Assembly (NCBI RefSeq): GCF_945956965.1
Contig: NZ_CAMFJS010000013.1
Location: 1-64,000, forward strand
Source: an uncultured Roseateles sp.
GTDB lineage: Bacteria > Pseudomonadota > Gammaproteobacteria > Burkholderiales > Burkholderiaceae_C
Reading direction: 5' to 3'
Length of the DNA stretch: 64,000 nt
Shown: piece after piece, positions 51,651 to 60,162 of the stretch
How the letters are laid out: each line of letters starts with the position of its first letter
Position numbering within the stretch: the stretch's first letter is position 1
Program-made: the position numbers and the translations under genes
Notes under the pieces: generated by a model
The model's database searches: none
What the model saw: the letters and a program-made list of their open reading frames with translations, nothing else
What the model was told of the DNA's origin: nothing

Positions 51651-51666
51651 GGGTCAGGCCTTAAAT
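51651..51666. repeat. Right copy of island-flanking 16-bp direct repeat
   Basis: GGGTCAGGCCTTAAAT is identical to 49398-49413. Together they bracket a 2.27-kb AT-rich island holding the structured RNA, SLATT and RT genes. The repeat belongs to a REP-like sequence, so it could be a site of homologous or RAYT-type exchange rather than a target-site duplication. Confidence 0.7.
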
Positions 51667-51717
51667 CTGAAGTACACCAGGCCGACAGCGCCTTGCCTCC
51701 AAGCTGCCCTTGCGCCC

Positions 51718-53574
51718 TCAGTGATCAAAATGCAACCTCAACACCGTCTGCCCCGTCCCGAGGCTGGCGCTGCTGAGTTTGTCGGCCAGGTGGCGAATCA
51801 GCACGCCTGAGACACGGGCCATGGCGGCGTCGAGCTGACGTTCTATTTCAGCGGCATCAGCGTCATCGTCGCTGCTGTTCATCAGCGCATCCAGATCCAG
51901 CGGCACGGCGGTTGCGCCGGCTGAGCCATCGTTCGACTCAGCAGCCGCAGCGCCCACCCGCAGCGGTTCGCCCTCGTGCAGCAGCTCCAGGTCGAAGTTG
52001 AATTCATCAAAGCTGCCGCGTATCACCAGCAGGCGGCCGCCGCCAGCTGCTTGTATCGCTTCGCTGGCTTCCAGCGCGGCAAGAGCGGCGCGGCGAACGA
52101 TGTCCATGCGGGCGCCCCAGGCGCCGCCTTGGCGCTCAACAAAAGCGGTGAGCTGGTGGCTGATGGGCCCTTGGCGTGGGTCCAGCTCGCAGCTGGCGCG
52201 CAAGCGGGTGCCCAGGCGGAACAGCAGGTTCAGGCCCATCACGCAGACGCCGGTGACCACAAAGCCGTCGCCGGCCAGCATGGCCAGGCCATCGGGCAGG
52301 CCTTTGCTCAAGCCCGGCATCAGCATGGTGGCCAGGCCGGCGCAGAGCGATAAGCCGACCATGAAGATGCCGCGGCTGTCGAGCGCGCGGGTGGCGATCA
52401 TCTCGATGCCGGAGACGATCAGGTACGCGGCGGCGTAGAGCGAGATGGCGCCCAGCACGGCTTGCGGGATGAGGGTGAGCGCCATGGTCAGCAGCGGGCT
52501 CATGGCCACCAGCAGCAGCAAGGCCGCGCAGGCCAGGCCGATGTAGCGGCTGCTGGAGCCGGTGGCGTGCACCAGGGCGATATTGGCGGAGCTGGGCGCG
52601 GTGGGGAAGCTGCCGAACAGGCCACTCAAAAAGTCACTCGCGCCATTGGCGCGGATGCCGCGGCCCACCATTTGCATATCGGCGCGTTTCCAGTCGGCGT
52701 TGTCGGTCTTGTCCATCACGATCAGGCAGCCGATGTTGTCCAGCTGGTTGAGCGTGGCGATCAGCACGATGGCGACGATGATCTCGGGCCCGAGGTTGAA
52801 GCTGGGCGCAATGGGCTGCGGCAAAGCCAGCCAGGGCGCGCTGTGCAGCCACTCCAGGCCCAGCAGGCGCTCGCTGAAGGCGGCAATGGCCAGGCCAATC
52901 AACAAGCCCACCAACACGCCCAGCAACTTGAAGCGCCGCCCGCCCCAGACCGACAGCACCACGATGCTGGCCAGGGTGGCGCCGGAGATGAGGGCGCTGA
53001 TGCCGTCGACTTGCAGGGCGGCGGCGGCGCCCGTGGCGGAGGCATGCACGCCCAGCGCATTGCGCATGGCCGGCTCCACCAGGCCTAAGCCGCCCATGCA
53101 GACCACCGTGCCCACCACGGTGGGCGGGAAGAGCGGGCGCAGATGGCGCATCAAAGGCCCCACGCACAGCGTGACGCCAGCGGCGATCAGGCTCACCTGC
53201 ACCAGCGAGCCCAGGCCGTAGCTGGCGATGGCCGCGCCGGCCACGGTGATCATCATCGGGTCGGGCTGAAATACCAGCAGCGTGCCGCTGCCCCAGCGCC
53301 CGCCCCAGGCTTGCAGGGCCGTGCCCATGGCCATGCCCAGCAGGGTCATGGCGACGATGGAGTGGGTTTGCGGCAGGCTCAAGCCCGCAATCTTGGCGGC
53401 GGCCAGCACATGGGCAATCAAGGCCAGCACCGTGGCCGCATGCTGCAAGGCCAGCAGGCCCAGCGCGCCACGCGGCGGGCATTCATCGGCCGCGTAGATC
53501 AGCTCGAAGGGCCGGCGCACCGGCTTGGACGGGGGCAGCCAGCGGCTGAGGGCTTGCAGCAGGGGCGGGCTCAT
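51718..53574 (-). CDS. NCS2 uracil/xanthine-type permease with C-terminal HATPase-like domain
   Basis: A 618-residue protein. Residues ~25-460 form an NCS2 (SLC23) nucleobase symporter with about 12-14 helices; the substrate-site segment NIGCLIVMDKT and GLFGSFPTAPSSANIALVHATGSSSRYIG are typical. The last ~155 residues (HQLTAFVERQGGAWGARMDIVRR... HFDH) resemble an anti-sigma-type HATPase: a helix like the N-box (ALAALEASEAIQAAGG), a charged strand pair and a C-terminal GVLIRHLADKLSSASLGTGQTVLRLHF segment matching GLGxHMVxxLxD...G in the SpoIIE-protein's HATPase encoded three genes upstream. The N-box Asn is replaced by Glu, so ATP binding is doubtful. Last gene of its operon. Confidence 0.8.
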   Translation of the reverse strand: MSPPLLQALSRWLPPSKPVRRPFELIYAADECPPRGALGLLALQHAATVLALIAHVLAAAKIAGLSLPQTHSIVAMTLLGMAMGTALQAWGGRWGSGTLLVFQPDPMMITVAGAAIASYGLGSLVQVSLIAAGVTLCVGPLMRHLRPLFPPTVVGTVVCMGGLGLVEPAMRNALGVHASATGAAAALQVDGISALISGATLASIVVLSVWGGRRFKLLGVLVGLLIGLAIAAFSERLLGLEWLHSAPWLALPQPIAPSFNLGPEIIVAIVLIATLNQLDNIGCLIVMDKTDNADWKRADMQMVGRGIRANGASDFLSGLFGSFPTAPSSANIALVHATGSSSRYIGLACAALLLLVAMSPLLTMALTLIPQAVLGAISLYAAAYLIVSGIEMIATRALDSRGIFMVGLSLCAGLATMLMPGLSKGLPDGLAMLAGDGFVVTGVCVMGLNLLFRLGTRLRASCELDPRQGPISHQLTAFVERQGGAWGARMDIVRRAALAALEASEAIQAAGGGRLLVIRGSFDEFNFDLELLHEGEPLRVGAAAAESNDGSAGATAVPLDLDALMNSSDDDADAAEIERQLDAAMARVSGVLIRHLADKLSSASLGTGQTVLRLHFDH

Positions 53575-53591
53575 GGGGTGGGCGGTTTCGG

Positions 53592-55256
53592 TCAGGCCTT
53601 GGCGCGTGCCGGGGTCGTTGTTGGGTGCGGTGCTGTGGCGGTGGTGCCTGGCTTGCCCGGCATGGCGGGCGCATCCAGCAGCAGCACATAGCGCCGCGCC
53701 AGCCAGACGCAGCGCTCAAACACCGTGGTGGCGCTGAACACGGCCTGGCGCAGGCTGGCTTCCAGCTCGCTGCCTTGCAGGCGGCGGCGGATGCCGTCCA
53801 TCAGCTCCGAGCGGTCATGCGTGAGGCTGCGCAGCAGTTCCAGGTCTTCGGCATCGGGCTGGGCGCGGGCGGCGGTTTCGGCCAGGGCTTCCAGCATCAT
53901 GTGCAGGCTTTGCACCAGTTGGTCCAGCAGCTGGGCGACGGTGGGGTCGCTCATCGCGGCTTGGGTGCTTTGGTGCAGCTCCACCAGCGACTCTTGCAGC
54001 GAGGCGAGCAGGCGGTTGCGGTCACGCAGCACCATGCTGCGCTCCAGCACATCGCGGCTGCGCTGGCGGTCGGCCAGCTCCACCAAAAACTGCTCGCAAA
54101 GTTGCAGCACCTGGCTTTCTGCGGCCTGGCGTTTGTCAGCTGACGCCAATGCAGCGGGCGCGTCTTGCCGCAGTGCGTCGAGATACGCGGGTAGGCAGGC
54201 GAGCAGGCGTTGCTGCTCTTTGTCGGCCAGCAGCAGGGCGGTTTCGGCTTCGTCCAGGGCCTCGTCGTGCACAAAGTGCGGCTTGCTCAGGTTCTCTTGC
54301 AGCGAGGGCGCGGCCCAAGCTTCCAGCCAGCGCAGGCTGGGCTTTTCCATTGCGCGGCTGGCCAAGTCGCTGAGCAGTTGCACCACCATGTAGAAGGCGG
54401 CTAAGCGGGCCGGCAAGCCCATGGCGAAGTGGTCCAGCAAGCGGCCGAAGGGGTCGTCCAGCAGCCAGCGGTTGCAGGCGTAGAAGGTGAGCGTGAGCAG
54501 CAAGCCCTGCAAGCGCAGCAGCACCTGGAACAGCACCAGCTGGCGGGCGCTGCCTTGCAGGCGGCCGGCCAGGTTCCAGGCCGAGGCGGCGGAACCCAGG
54601 CCGGCGCCCATCACCAGCATGGCGCCACCGTCCCAGCCAATCAGGCCGCCGGCCGCCAGGCTCATGGTGATGACCACCACCGTGGTTGAAGACTGTGCGG
54701 CCCAAGCCACCATGGCCCCCAGCGCAAAGCTGGGCAGCAGCCACACGCCCAGTTCGGCGATCTGCTCGCGTAGCCAAGGCGCGGTGCGCAACATGGCCGC
54801 GCCGGTCTTGATGAAGTCGGTGCCCAGGAAAAGCAGGCCCAAGCCCAGCAGCGCGCCGATGGCGTGGCGCCAGCGAGTGGATTGGTCGATTTGTCGGTAG
54901 TAGGCAATGCCGGTCAGGCCCACCAGGCACAGGGCCAGGGCATGTAAGTCGATGGCCGCCACCAGGGCCAGCATGGAAGTGCCCAGATTGGCCCAGCGGA
55001 TGATGGGAAAGGCGCGCTTGCGGTCCATGGCCCCGGCGGTGACCAGGGCCACCAGCACATGGATGACGGCATTGACGCTTTGCATCACTGCGCCGGCCAG
55101 CAGGCCGAACAGGGCCAGCGAGCCCGCGCTGGTGACGGCACGCGCAATCAGCTGGCGCAGGCGCCGGCCGATCACCTGGCGCAGGTTGTTGCTGATCAGC
55201 CTAACGCCGATGAAGAACAGACCCAGCCCGGCGAAGAGGCTGAAAAAGATGCTCAT
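53592..55256 (-). CDS. Na/Pi cotransporter family protein with PhoU-like tail
   Basis: A 554-residue Na+/phosphate cotransporter (NptA-like). The first ~300 residues have two repeats with the QS-motifs of the family (AGAVMQSVNAVIHVLVALV and AWAAQSSTTVVVITMSLAAGG) in place of the usual QSSSAT; the second half (res ~320-540) is helical and PhoU-like (HDEALDEAETALLLADKEQ). The unusual first motif (QSVNAV) may alter substrate or sodium coupling. Lies between the STAS gene and the NCS2 permease. Confidence 0.82.
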   Translation of the reverse strand: MSIFFSLFAGLGLFFIGVRLISNNLRQVIGRRLRQLIARAVTSAGSLALFGLLAGAVMQSVNAVIHVLVALVTAGAMDRKRAFPIIRWANLGTSMLALVAAIDLHALALCLVGLTGIAYYRQIDQSTRWRHAIGALLGLGLLFLGTDFIKTGAAMLRTAPWLREQIAELGVWLLPSFALGAMVAWAAQSSTTVVVITMSLAAGGLIGWDGGAMLVMGAGLGSAASAWNLAGRLQGSARQLVLFQVLLRLQGLLLTLTFYACNRWLLDDPFGRLLDHFAMGLPARLAAFYMVVQLLSDLASRAMEKPSLRWLEAWAAPSLQENLSKPHFVHDEALDEAETALLLADKEQQRLLACLPAYLDALRQDAPAALASADKRQAAESQVLQLCEQFLVELADRQRSRDVLERSMVLRDRNRLLASLQESLVELHQSTQAAMSDPTVAQLLDQLVQSLHMMLEALAETAARAQPDAEDLELLRSLTHDRSELMDGIRRRLQGSELEASLRQAVFSATTVFERCVWLARRYVLLLDAPAMPGKPGTTATAPHPTTTPARAKA

Positions 55257-55276
55257 GAGGCCGCTGAAAAAAAAGG

Positions 55277-55621
55277 TCAGGCGGCGAGTTGGCGCAGGCC
55301 TTCGCTGCGATCAGTGACGCTGTCGATGATCTTCAGAAATCCACTGATCTCAAACACCTCGCGCACATGCTGGGGCAGGCTGCAGAGCAGCAGGCGGCCT
55401 TGCGCTTGCTTGGCGCGTTTGGCGGCCATCAGCACCACGCGCAGGCCGGCGCTGGAGATGTAGTCCACCGCGGCAAAGTCCAGCAGGGCGCGGGCGCCGG
55501 GGCTGGCAAACAGGTCTTGCACGGCTTGCTCAAAGGCGCTGGCGGTGGCGCTGTCGATGCGGCCTTTGAGGCTGACCAGGCGGGCGCCTTGTTCATCGCT
55601 GCTGTAGTGTTCGAAGCTCAT
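55277..55621 (-). CDS. STAS-domain anti-sigma factor antagonist
   Basis: A 114-residue single STAS domain: SLKGRIDSATASAFEQAVQDL and LDFAAVDYISSAGLRVVLMAAKRAK. Ser56/Ser57 in the DYISSAGL motif is the predicted phosphorylation site. Such proteins bind an anti-sigma HATPase when dephosphorylated. The SpoIIE-type phosphatase that follows upstream would be its activator; together they make a partner-switching module. Confidence 0.88.
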   Translation of the reverse strand: MSFEHYSSDEQGARLVSLKGRIDSATASAFEQAVQDLFASPGARALLDFAAVDYISSAGLRVVLMAAKRAKQAQGRLLLCSLPQHVREVFEISGFLKIIDSVTDRSEGLRQLAA

Positions 55622-55670
55622 GGTGGTGTCTTTCTTGGGTCGAATTCGGGAAGGGCGCTGGCGGGACGGT

Positions 55671-58220
55671 TTAGCGTTTCAGGGTTTTGAGCAGCACGAT
55701 CAAGTTCCCGCTGCCGTCGTAGAAGGCGCGCACCTCGTCCATCATGGTTTTGACCATGTGCACGCCCAGGCCGCCCACGGCGCGCTCTTCCACGCTGGCG
55801 TCCAGGCTGGGCTCGGGGGCTTCCACAAAGGGGTCGAAGGGCGGGGCGTCGTCTTTGAGGATGATTTCCAGCCACTCCTCCGAGCGCGAGAGCCTCACAT
55901 GGATGCTGCGGTCCGGCGCGCCGTGCAGGCCGTGCTGGATGGTGTTGGTGATCAGCTCTTCCAGGCAGAGGTTGACGGCGAAGGCCACGTCCGGCCGTTC
56001 GGCCAGGGCCGCGTTCACGGCCTCGGCCAGTGGCGCGATTTCTTCGACACGGCTATGCAGGCGATGCTCCAGCAACAAGGTTTTGTTCTTCAGTTCCAGG
56101 GGGGCGTGGCTCACGGTCAGAGCTCCTCGGGCTTGTGGGCTGGCGGACGGGTCGGGTGATTCGGTGCTGGCCTTGGCGAGGACGGGGCCGATAGGTATGT
56201 CCACGCGCGGCTTGCGGCACAGCAGCAGGGCGGTGAGGTCGTCGCTGGGCTCGGCGCCGCCAACAAAGTCAGCCACATCGCGCACCAGGCTGGCCAGCTT
56301 GGCGGCGGCGTGTGGTTCGTGGCTGCGCTGCAGCCAGGCGTTCAGGCGCTCTTCGCCGTAGGCGTGTTCGGCGGCGTCAAAGGCTTCGGTGATGCCGTCG
56401 GTATAGAGCAAGAGGGTGTCGCCACAGGCCATATGGGCATGGCGGCGGCTGTAGCTCATGCCGGGCATCACGCCCAGGGCGATGTCGCGCGGGCAGTCCA
56501 GGGCCAGCACCTCGCCTTGGGCGGTGCGCTGCAGCGGCGCGGGGTGGCCGGCGCTGGCGTAAGCCAGGCTGCCGTCGCGTGGGTCGTAGATGCAGTAGCA
56601 GGCGGTGACGAATAGCTCCATCGGGTTGCGCCCGCTGAGCACATCGTTGGCGCGGGCCAGCACTTCCTCAGGGCCTAACTCGTCTTGTGCCAGGTCTTGC
56701 AGCACGGTGCGTGACACGGCCATGAAGAAGGCCGCGCCCACGCCCTTGCCGGCCACATCGGCCACCAGAAAACCCCAGCGGCCGTCTGAGAGCGCGAAGC
56801 AGTCGTAAAAGTCTCCGCCCAGCTCGCGCGCCGGGTGCATGCAGGCGTGCATGGAGAAGTCCGCCGTGTCGGGGAAGTGCTGGGGCAAGATGGCCTGCTG
56901 CATATCGCGGGCGGACTCCAGCTCTTCTTGTACCCGCAGGGCGGCCAGGTGGAGCTGGTCGTTCTTGTCGGCCAGCTCCAGGGTGCGCTGCTGCACCAGG
57001 CGCTCCAGCTCGCGCTGGCGCGATTCGTTTTGCTCGCGGATCACATCGAGCAGGCGCCCCACCTCAGACGCCACGGTGTTGAAGTTGCCGGCCACCAGCA
57101 CCAACTCGTCTTGCGTATCGATGCGGATGCGGGTGTCCAGTCGGCCGGCGCAGAAGTCTTGTGTGCCTTCTGAGAGCCGGCGTAGTGAGCGCAAGGTGGA
57201 TACATAAATGCCGGCGAACAGATAGGCAATCGCCGCCATCGCGCCCACCAGCAAGGCGCCCACCTGCCACTGGCTGCGGCGCAGCTGGGTCAGGCGTTCC
57301 TGCAGCAAAGCATCGGCCTGCGCGGTGGCGGCCACCAGCAAGGCTTGGGCCTGGGCCAGATTGGCGCTGGCGATGGGGCGCAGCTCGGCCAGCGCTTGCG
57401 GTGCATCCAGCACCTTGTCGACCGCGTCTTGCTGGCGTTCGATGCGGGCCAGCAGCTCGTCCAGCTGGGCTTGCAGGCCCGCCCGGTCGCCCGGGGCCAG
57501 CAGCTGCTGCATGCCGGCGCGCAGGGCCGGTGTGGCCTCGCTCAGCACCACCTGGGCGGCCACGGCATAGCTGGCCATGCTGTCGCTGGACAGGGCCAGT
57601 GCGTCCTGCTGCTTGGCCAGGGTCTCCATCAGCAGGGGCAGGCGGTGGCTGAGCATCTCAAACGCCGCGTCCAGCCGTGGGTCCACATTCAGGCGGTGGG
57701 CGCGGGCGCTCTCGCGCATCAGGGCCAGCAAGGCATTGATGGTGCCGGTGTGGGCGGCAAAGCGGCGCTGGGCATCGTCGTCTTGCGCGCCCAGCTCTTG
57801 CAACTGCTGCCATTGCTGCTGCAGGCGCAGGGCCAAGGGGCGCAGGTTATTGGGCGGCGCGCTGGGCGGTAGCTGGGGCGCGTTGGCCCAGGCCAGCAGG
57901 GCTTGCAGCTCGGCCTTGGCTGCCGGGGGCTCGCTGCGTTCGCCCTTGGCTTCACCGCGCTGACGCACCAAGGTGTCGAGCACGGCCGCTTGCTGCGCCA
58001 AGGCGGTCAGGCCGCGGCGCTCCAGCTCGGCGCTTTGCGCGTCTTGCCCGGCCTTGCGCAGCAGCGGCCAGCTCAGCAAGGCCAGGGCCACCAACATCAC
58101 CGCGCCGACCAGCAGAAATTTGCGCGAAAAACTCAGCCGCCCCGACAGCCAGCTGGCCGGCGCCAGCAGGCGCAGCCAGCGGGCTTGCGCCCGGCCGAGG
58201 TCGGTGACGGCGGCGCTCAT
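55671..58220 (-). CDS. Membrane SpoIIE-type phosphatase with HAMP and HATPase domains
   Basis: An 849-residue sensor phosphatase. Order: TM1 (~34-53), long periplasmic helical region, TM2 (~318-340), HAMP linker and coiled coil, PP2C-like SpoIIE domain (ELGGDFYDCFALSDGRWGFLVADVAGKG; YTDGITEAFD) and a C-terminal anti-sigma HATPase (LEELITNTIQHG N-box, GGLGVHMVKTMMDEV). Both the phosphatase metal residues and the HATPase N-box are intact, so this one protein can in principle both phosphorylate and dephosphorylate a STAS partner, such as the gene immediately downstream. Input signal unknown; a phosphate-binding-like protein is encoded next upstream. Confidence 0.88.
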   Translation of the reverse strand: MSAAVTDLGRAQARWLRLLAPASWLSGRLSFSRKFLLVGAVMLVALALLSWPLLRKAGQDAQSAELERRGLTALAQQAAVLDTLVRQRGEAKGERSEPPAAKAELQALLAWANAPQLPPSAPPNNLRPLALRLQQQWQQLQELGAQDDDAQRRFAAHTGTINALLALMRESARAHRLNVDPRLDAAFEMLSHRLPLLMETLAKQQDALALSSDSMASYAVAAQVVLSEATPALRAGMQQLLAPGDRAGLQAQLDELLARIERQQDAVDKVLDAPQALAELRPIASANLAQAQALLVAATAQADALLQERLTQLRRSQWQVGALLVGAMAAIAYLFAGIYVSTLRSLRRLSEGTQDFCAGRLDTRIRIDTQDELVLVAGNFNTVASEVGRLLDVIREQNESRQRELERLVQQRTLELADKNDQLHLAALRVQEELESARDMQQAILPQHFPDTADFSMHACMHPARELGGDFYDCFALSDGRWGFLVADVAGKGVGAAFFMAVSRTVLQDLAQDELGPEEVLARANDVLSGRNPMELFVTACYCIYDPRDGSLAYASAGHPAPLQRTAQGEVLALDCPRDIALGVMPGMSYSRRHAHMACGDTLLLYTDGITEAFDAAEHAYGEERLNAWLQRSHEPHAAAKLASLVRDVADFVGGAEPSDDLTALLLCRKPRVDIPIGPVLAKASTESPDPSASPQARGALTVSHAPLELKNKTLLLEHRLHSRVEEIAPLAEAVNAALAERPDVAFAVNLCLEELITNTIQHGLHGAPDRSIHVRLSRSEEWLEIILKDDAPPFDPFVEAPEPSLDASVEERAVGGLGVHMVKTMMDEVRAFYDGSGNLIVLLKTLKR

Positions 58221-58225
58221 GGGAC

Positions 58226-58711
58226 TCAGTCGAGGTTGGCGGTTAACAGCACTTTGACGTTTGCGCCGCTGGGCTTGCGCGAGACATAGCCAATCGCGCC
58301 GGGCGTGTTCTGCACCAGGCGGGTCACGTCCTCGTCGCTATCCACCTGGCGGGGCGGCAAGCCCATGCCGGTGAAGCTTTGGCGCGCCCAGAAGGCGCGC
58401 AGCTGGCCGGGGCTGCGGCCGGTGACCTGGTCGTAAAAGGCGCGGCGCAGGCCGCTGCCTTCACGCAGGTCGATGGGCTGGATGGCCTGGCCATCGGGCC
58501 AGTTCTGTTGCTGGCGCAGGTAGATCTGCGTCATGCGCTCGGGGCTGATCTTGTCCAGGGCCACATCTTTGTGGGCGATGACGATCAGCTCATTGCCGGC
58601 CAGGGCGGCTTGCGGCGCGCTGAAGCACAGCAGGCTCAGCAGCGCAGGTAGTGCGGGCAGTGCGCGCAGGGCTTGGCGAGCGCGGTGGAGGCGGGGGTGA
58701 TGGAGAGTCAT
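58226..58711 (-). CDS. PstS-like phosphate-binding domain protein
   Basis: A 161-residue exported protein with signal peptide (ALPALPALLSLLCFSAPQAALA) and one lobe of a PBP-like fold typical of truncated PstS relatives: ELIVIAHKDVALDKISPERMTQIYLRQQQNWPDG and the GSGLRRAFYDQVTGRS anion-binding segment. Too short for a whole two-lobed PstS, hence probably a ligand sensor, not a transporter component. Five bases separate it from the SpoIIE gene, suggesting it feeds signal into that sensor. Confidence 0.78.
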   Translation of the reverse strand: MTLHHPRLHRARQALRALPALPALLSLLCFSAPQAALAGNELIVIAHKDVALDKISPERMTQIYLRQQQNWPDGQAIQPIDLREGSGLRRAFYDQVTGRSPGQLRAFWARQSFTGMGLPPRQVDSDEDVTRLVQNTPGAIGYVSRKPSGANVKVLLTANLD

Positions 58712-58723
58712 GACCGGCCCTCC

Positions 58724-60094
58724 TCAGAACACCAGGTCCAGCGTGACGCTGAAGAGCTGGAGTTTGTTGTCGAAGGGCAGCACGGGCACGGCCAGCGGGC
58801 CGGGCGTGTTGGCGTTGGGCGTGCTCACGAGGTCGAGCTGGGTTTTGATGGCCATGTTCTCGCGCCAGTCCCAGCGCAGGCCCAGGCTCACCGAGCGGCT
58901 GCTGATGTCGGCGAACTGCTGGGCGCGGTCAAAACCTTGTTTGAGCTGGGCCAGCCCGGCGTCGATCTGGGGACTCAGGCCGGTGGGGGCCAGAGCGCTG
59001 ATGTCGAGCTTGGCGCTGGAGCGCTTGAGTTGCGCCAGGCTCAGATAGGGTGTGAAGTCCCCGAAGCTGCGCGCCAGCGTGAGGCTGTAGCCCGTGCCGC
59101 GGCCCACCAGATGGTTGCGTGGGTCCATCCAGGTCAGCTCGGCCAGCAGGCGCCATTGCTGCCAGTTGCCGTCCAGGCCGAGGCTGGTGTAGGTGGGCTG
59201 GTTGTCGAAGGGGTTGCGCAGGGCGTCCAGGCCTTGGGCCTTGGCCAACAAGCCCGCTTGCAAGCCGGGAGGCAGCTGCGGGTTCTGCGCCATTTGCTGC
59301 AGGGCGCCGCCGATTTGCTCCAGGCCGCTATTGATCTGGCTCACCTGTTCGGAGCGCAGCACATAGCGGTCGATGCCGGTGCGTGAGACGCGCAGGGTCA
59401 GGTCTTGCAGATTGGCGCTGAGGCTGAAGCCCAGCAGGCCGCGCAGGCTGGCGTCGGCCGAGAGGGCGGGCGAGAAGTTGTTGAAGCGGTGGGTGTAGTC
59501 GTAGCGGCCGCCGAAGACTTGCGCCAGCAAGCTGGCATCACCCAGATTGAGGCGCCAGTGCAGGTCGGCGCCATCCAGGCTGGCCACGCTGTTGGTGAGG
59601 GCGTAGATGGCCGGCGCCGGGCGCACGGTGAGGTTGGCATAGCCGATCTCGGCAATGCTGGAGTCAAAAAACAGCGGGCTGCGCATGCGGCCCAGATTCA
59701 GGCTCAGGCCCTGGCCCAGTTGTTGGCGCAAGGCGGCGATGCGCAGGCGTGGCTGCATGTCTTCACCCGCCCGGGCCACGCCTTGCAGCTGAAACGTGGT
59801 GCCGCTCAGCGGCTGCCATTCCAGCTGCAGGCCCAGCACCGTGTCCATATTGGCCGACCAGCCTTGCTGCACCGGCTTGAGCTGGGAGAAGGAGGTGAAA
59901 ACGCCGGCCGTGGCGTTGTCGTTGTGGGTCAGGCCCAAGGTGGCGAAACCGGAGAAGCGCAAGGGGGCCGCACGGCTTTCGCGGCCCTCGGCGGCATCCT
60001 CCGCCGCCTGGCAGCTGGCGCCGGCCAGCAGGCTCAGGCCTGCGAGAGCCCAGGCTGCTGCGGGTCGCCGGTGTCCTTGGAGTTGTATCAGCAT
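58724..60094 (-). CDS. Outer-membrane porin-like beta-barrel protein
   Basis: A 456-residue exported protein, signal peptide ending ~ CQAAEDA, then alternating beta-strand pattern ending in a C-terminal Phe (VTLDLVF), as in outer-membrane barrels. The strand pattern (LRFSGFATLGLTHNDNA, RWDWRENMAIKTQLDLVS) resembles porins of phosphate- or other anion-type operons, but no subfamily is certain. ATG at 60094, after an AGGGG site, is better than the TTG at 60097. First gene of the operon with the PstS-like, SpoIIE, STAS, Na/Pi and NCS2 genes. Confidence 0.75.
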   Translation of the reverse strand: MLIQLQGHRRPAAAWALAGLSLLAGASCQAAEDAAEGRESRAAPLRFSGFATLGLTHNDNATAGVFTSFSQLKPVQQGWSANMDTVLGLQLEWQPLSGTTFQLQGVARAGEDMQPRLRIAALRQQLGQGLSLNLGRMRSPLFFDSSIAEIGYANLTVRPAPAIYALTNSVASLDGADLHWRLNLGDASLLAQVFGGRYDYTHRFNNFSPALSADASLRGLLGFSLSANLQDLTLRVSRTGIDRYVLRSEQVSQINSGLEQIGGALQQMAQNPQLPPGLQAGLLAKAQGLDALRNPFDNQPTYTSLGLDGNWQQWRLLAELTWMDPRNHLVGRGTGYSLTLARSFGDFTPYLSLAQLKRSSAKLDISALAPTGLSPQIDAGLAQLKQGFDRAQQFADISSRSVSLGLRWDWRENMAIKTQLDLVSTPNANTPGPLAVPVLPFDNKLQLFSVTLDLVF

Positions 60095-60162
60095 CAAAGC
60101 ATCCCCTCGCTGTGACCCGCGTCCTCGTCGGCGGGCCTGAAATTGAGCGAGAGCTTGCTGGC

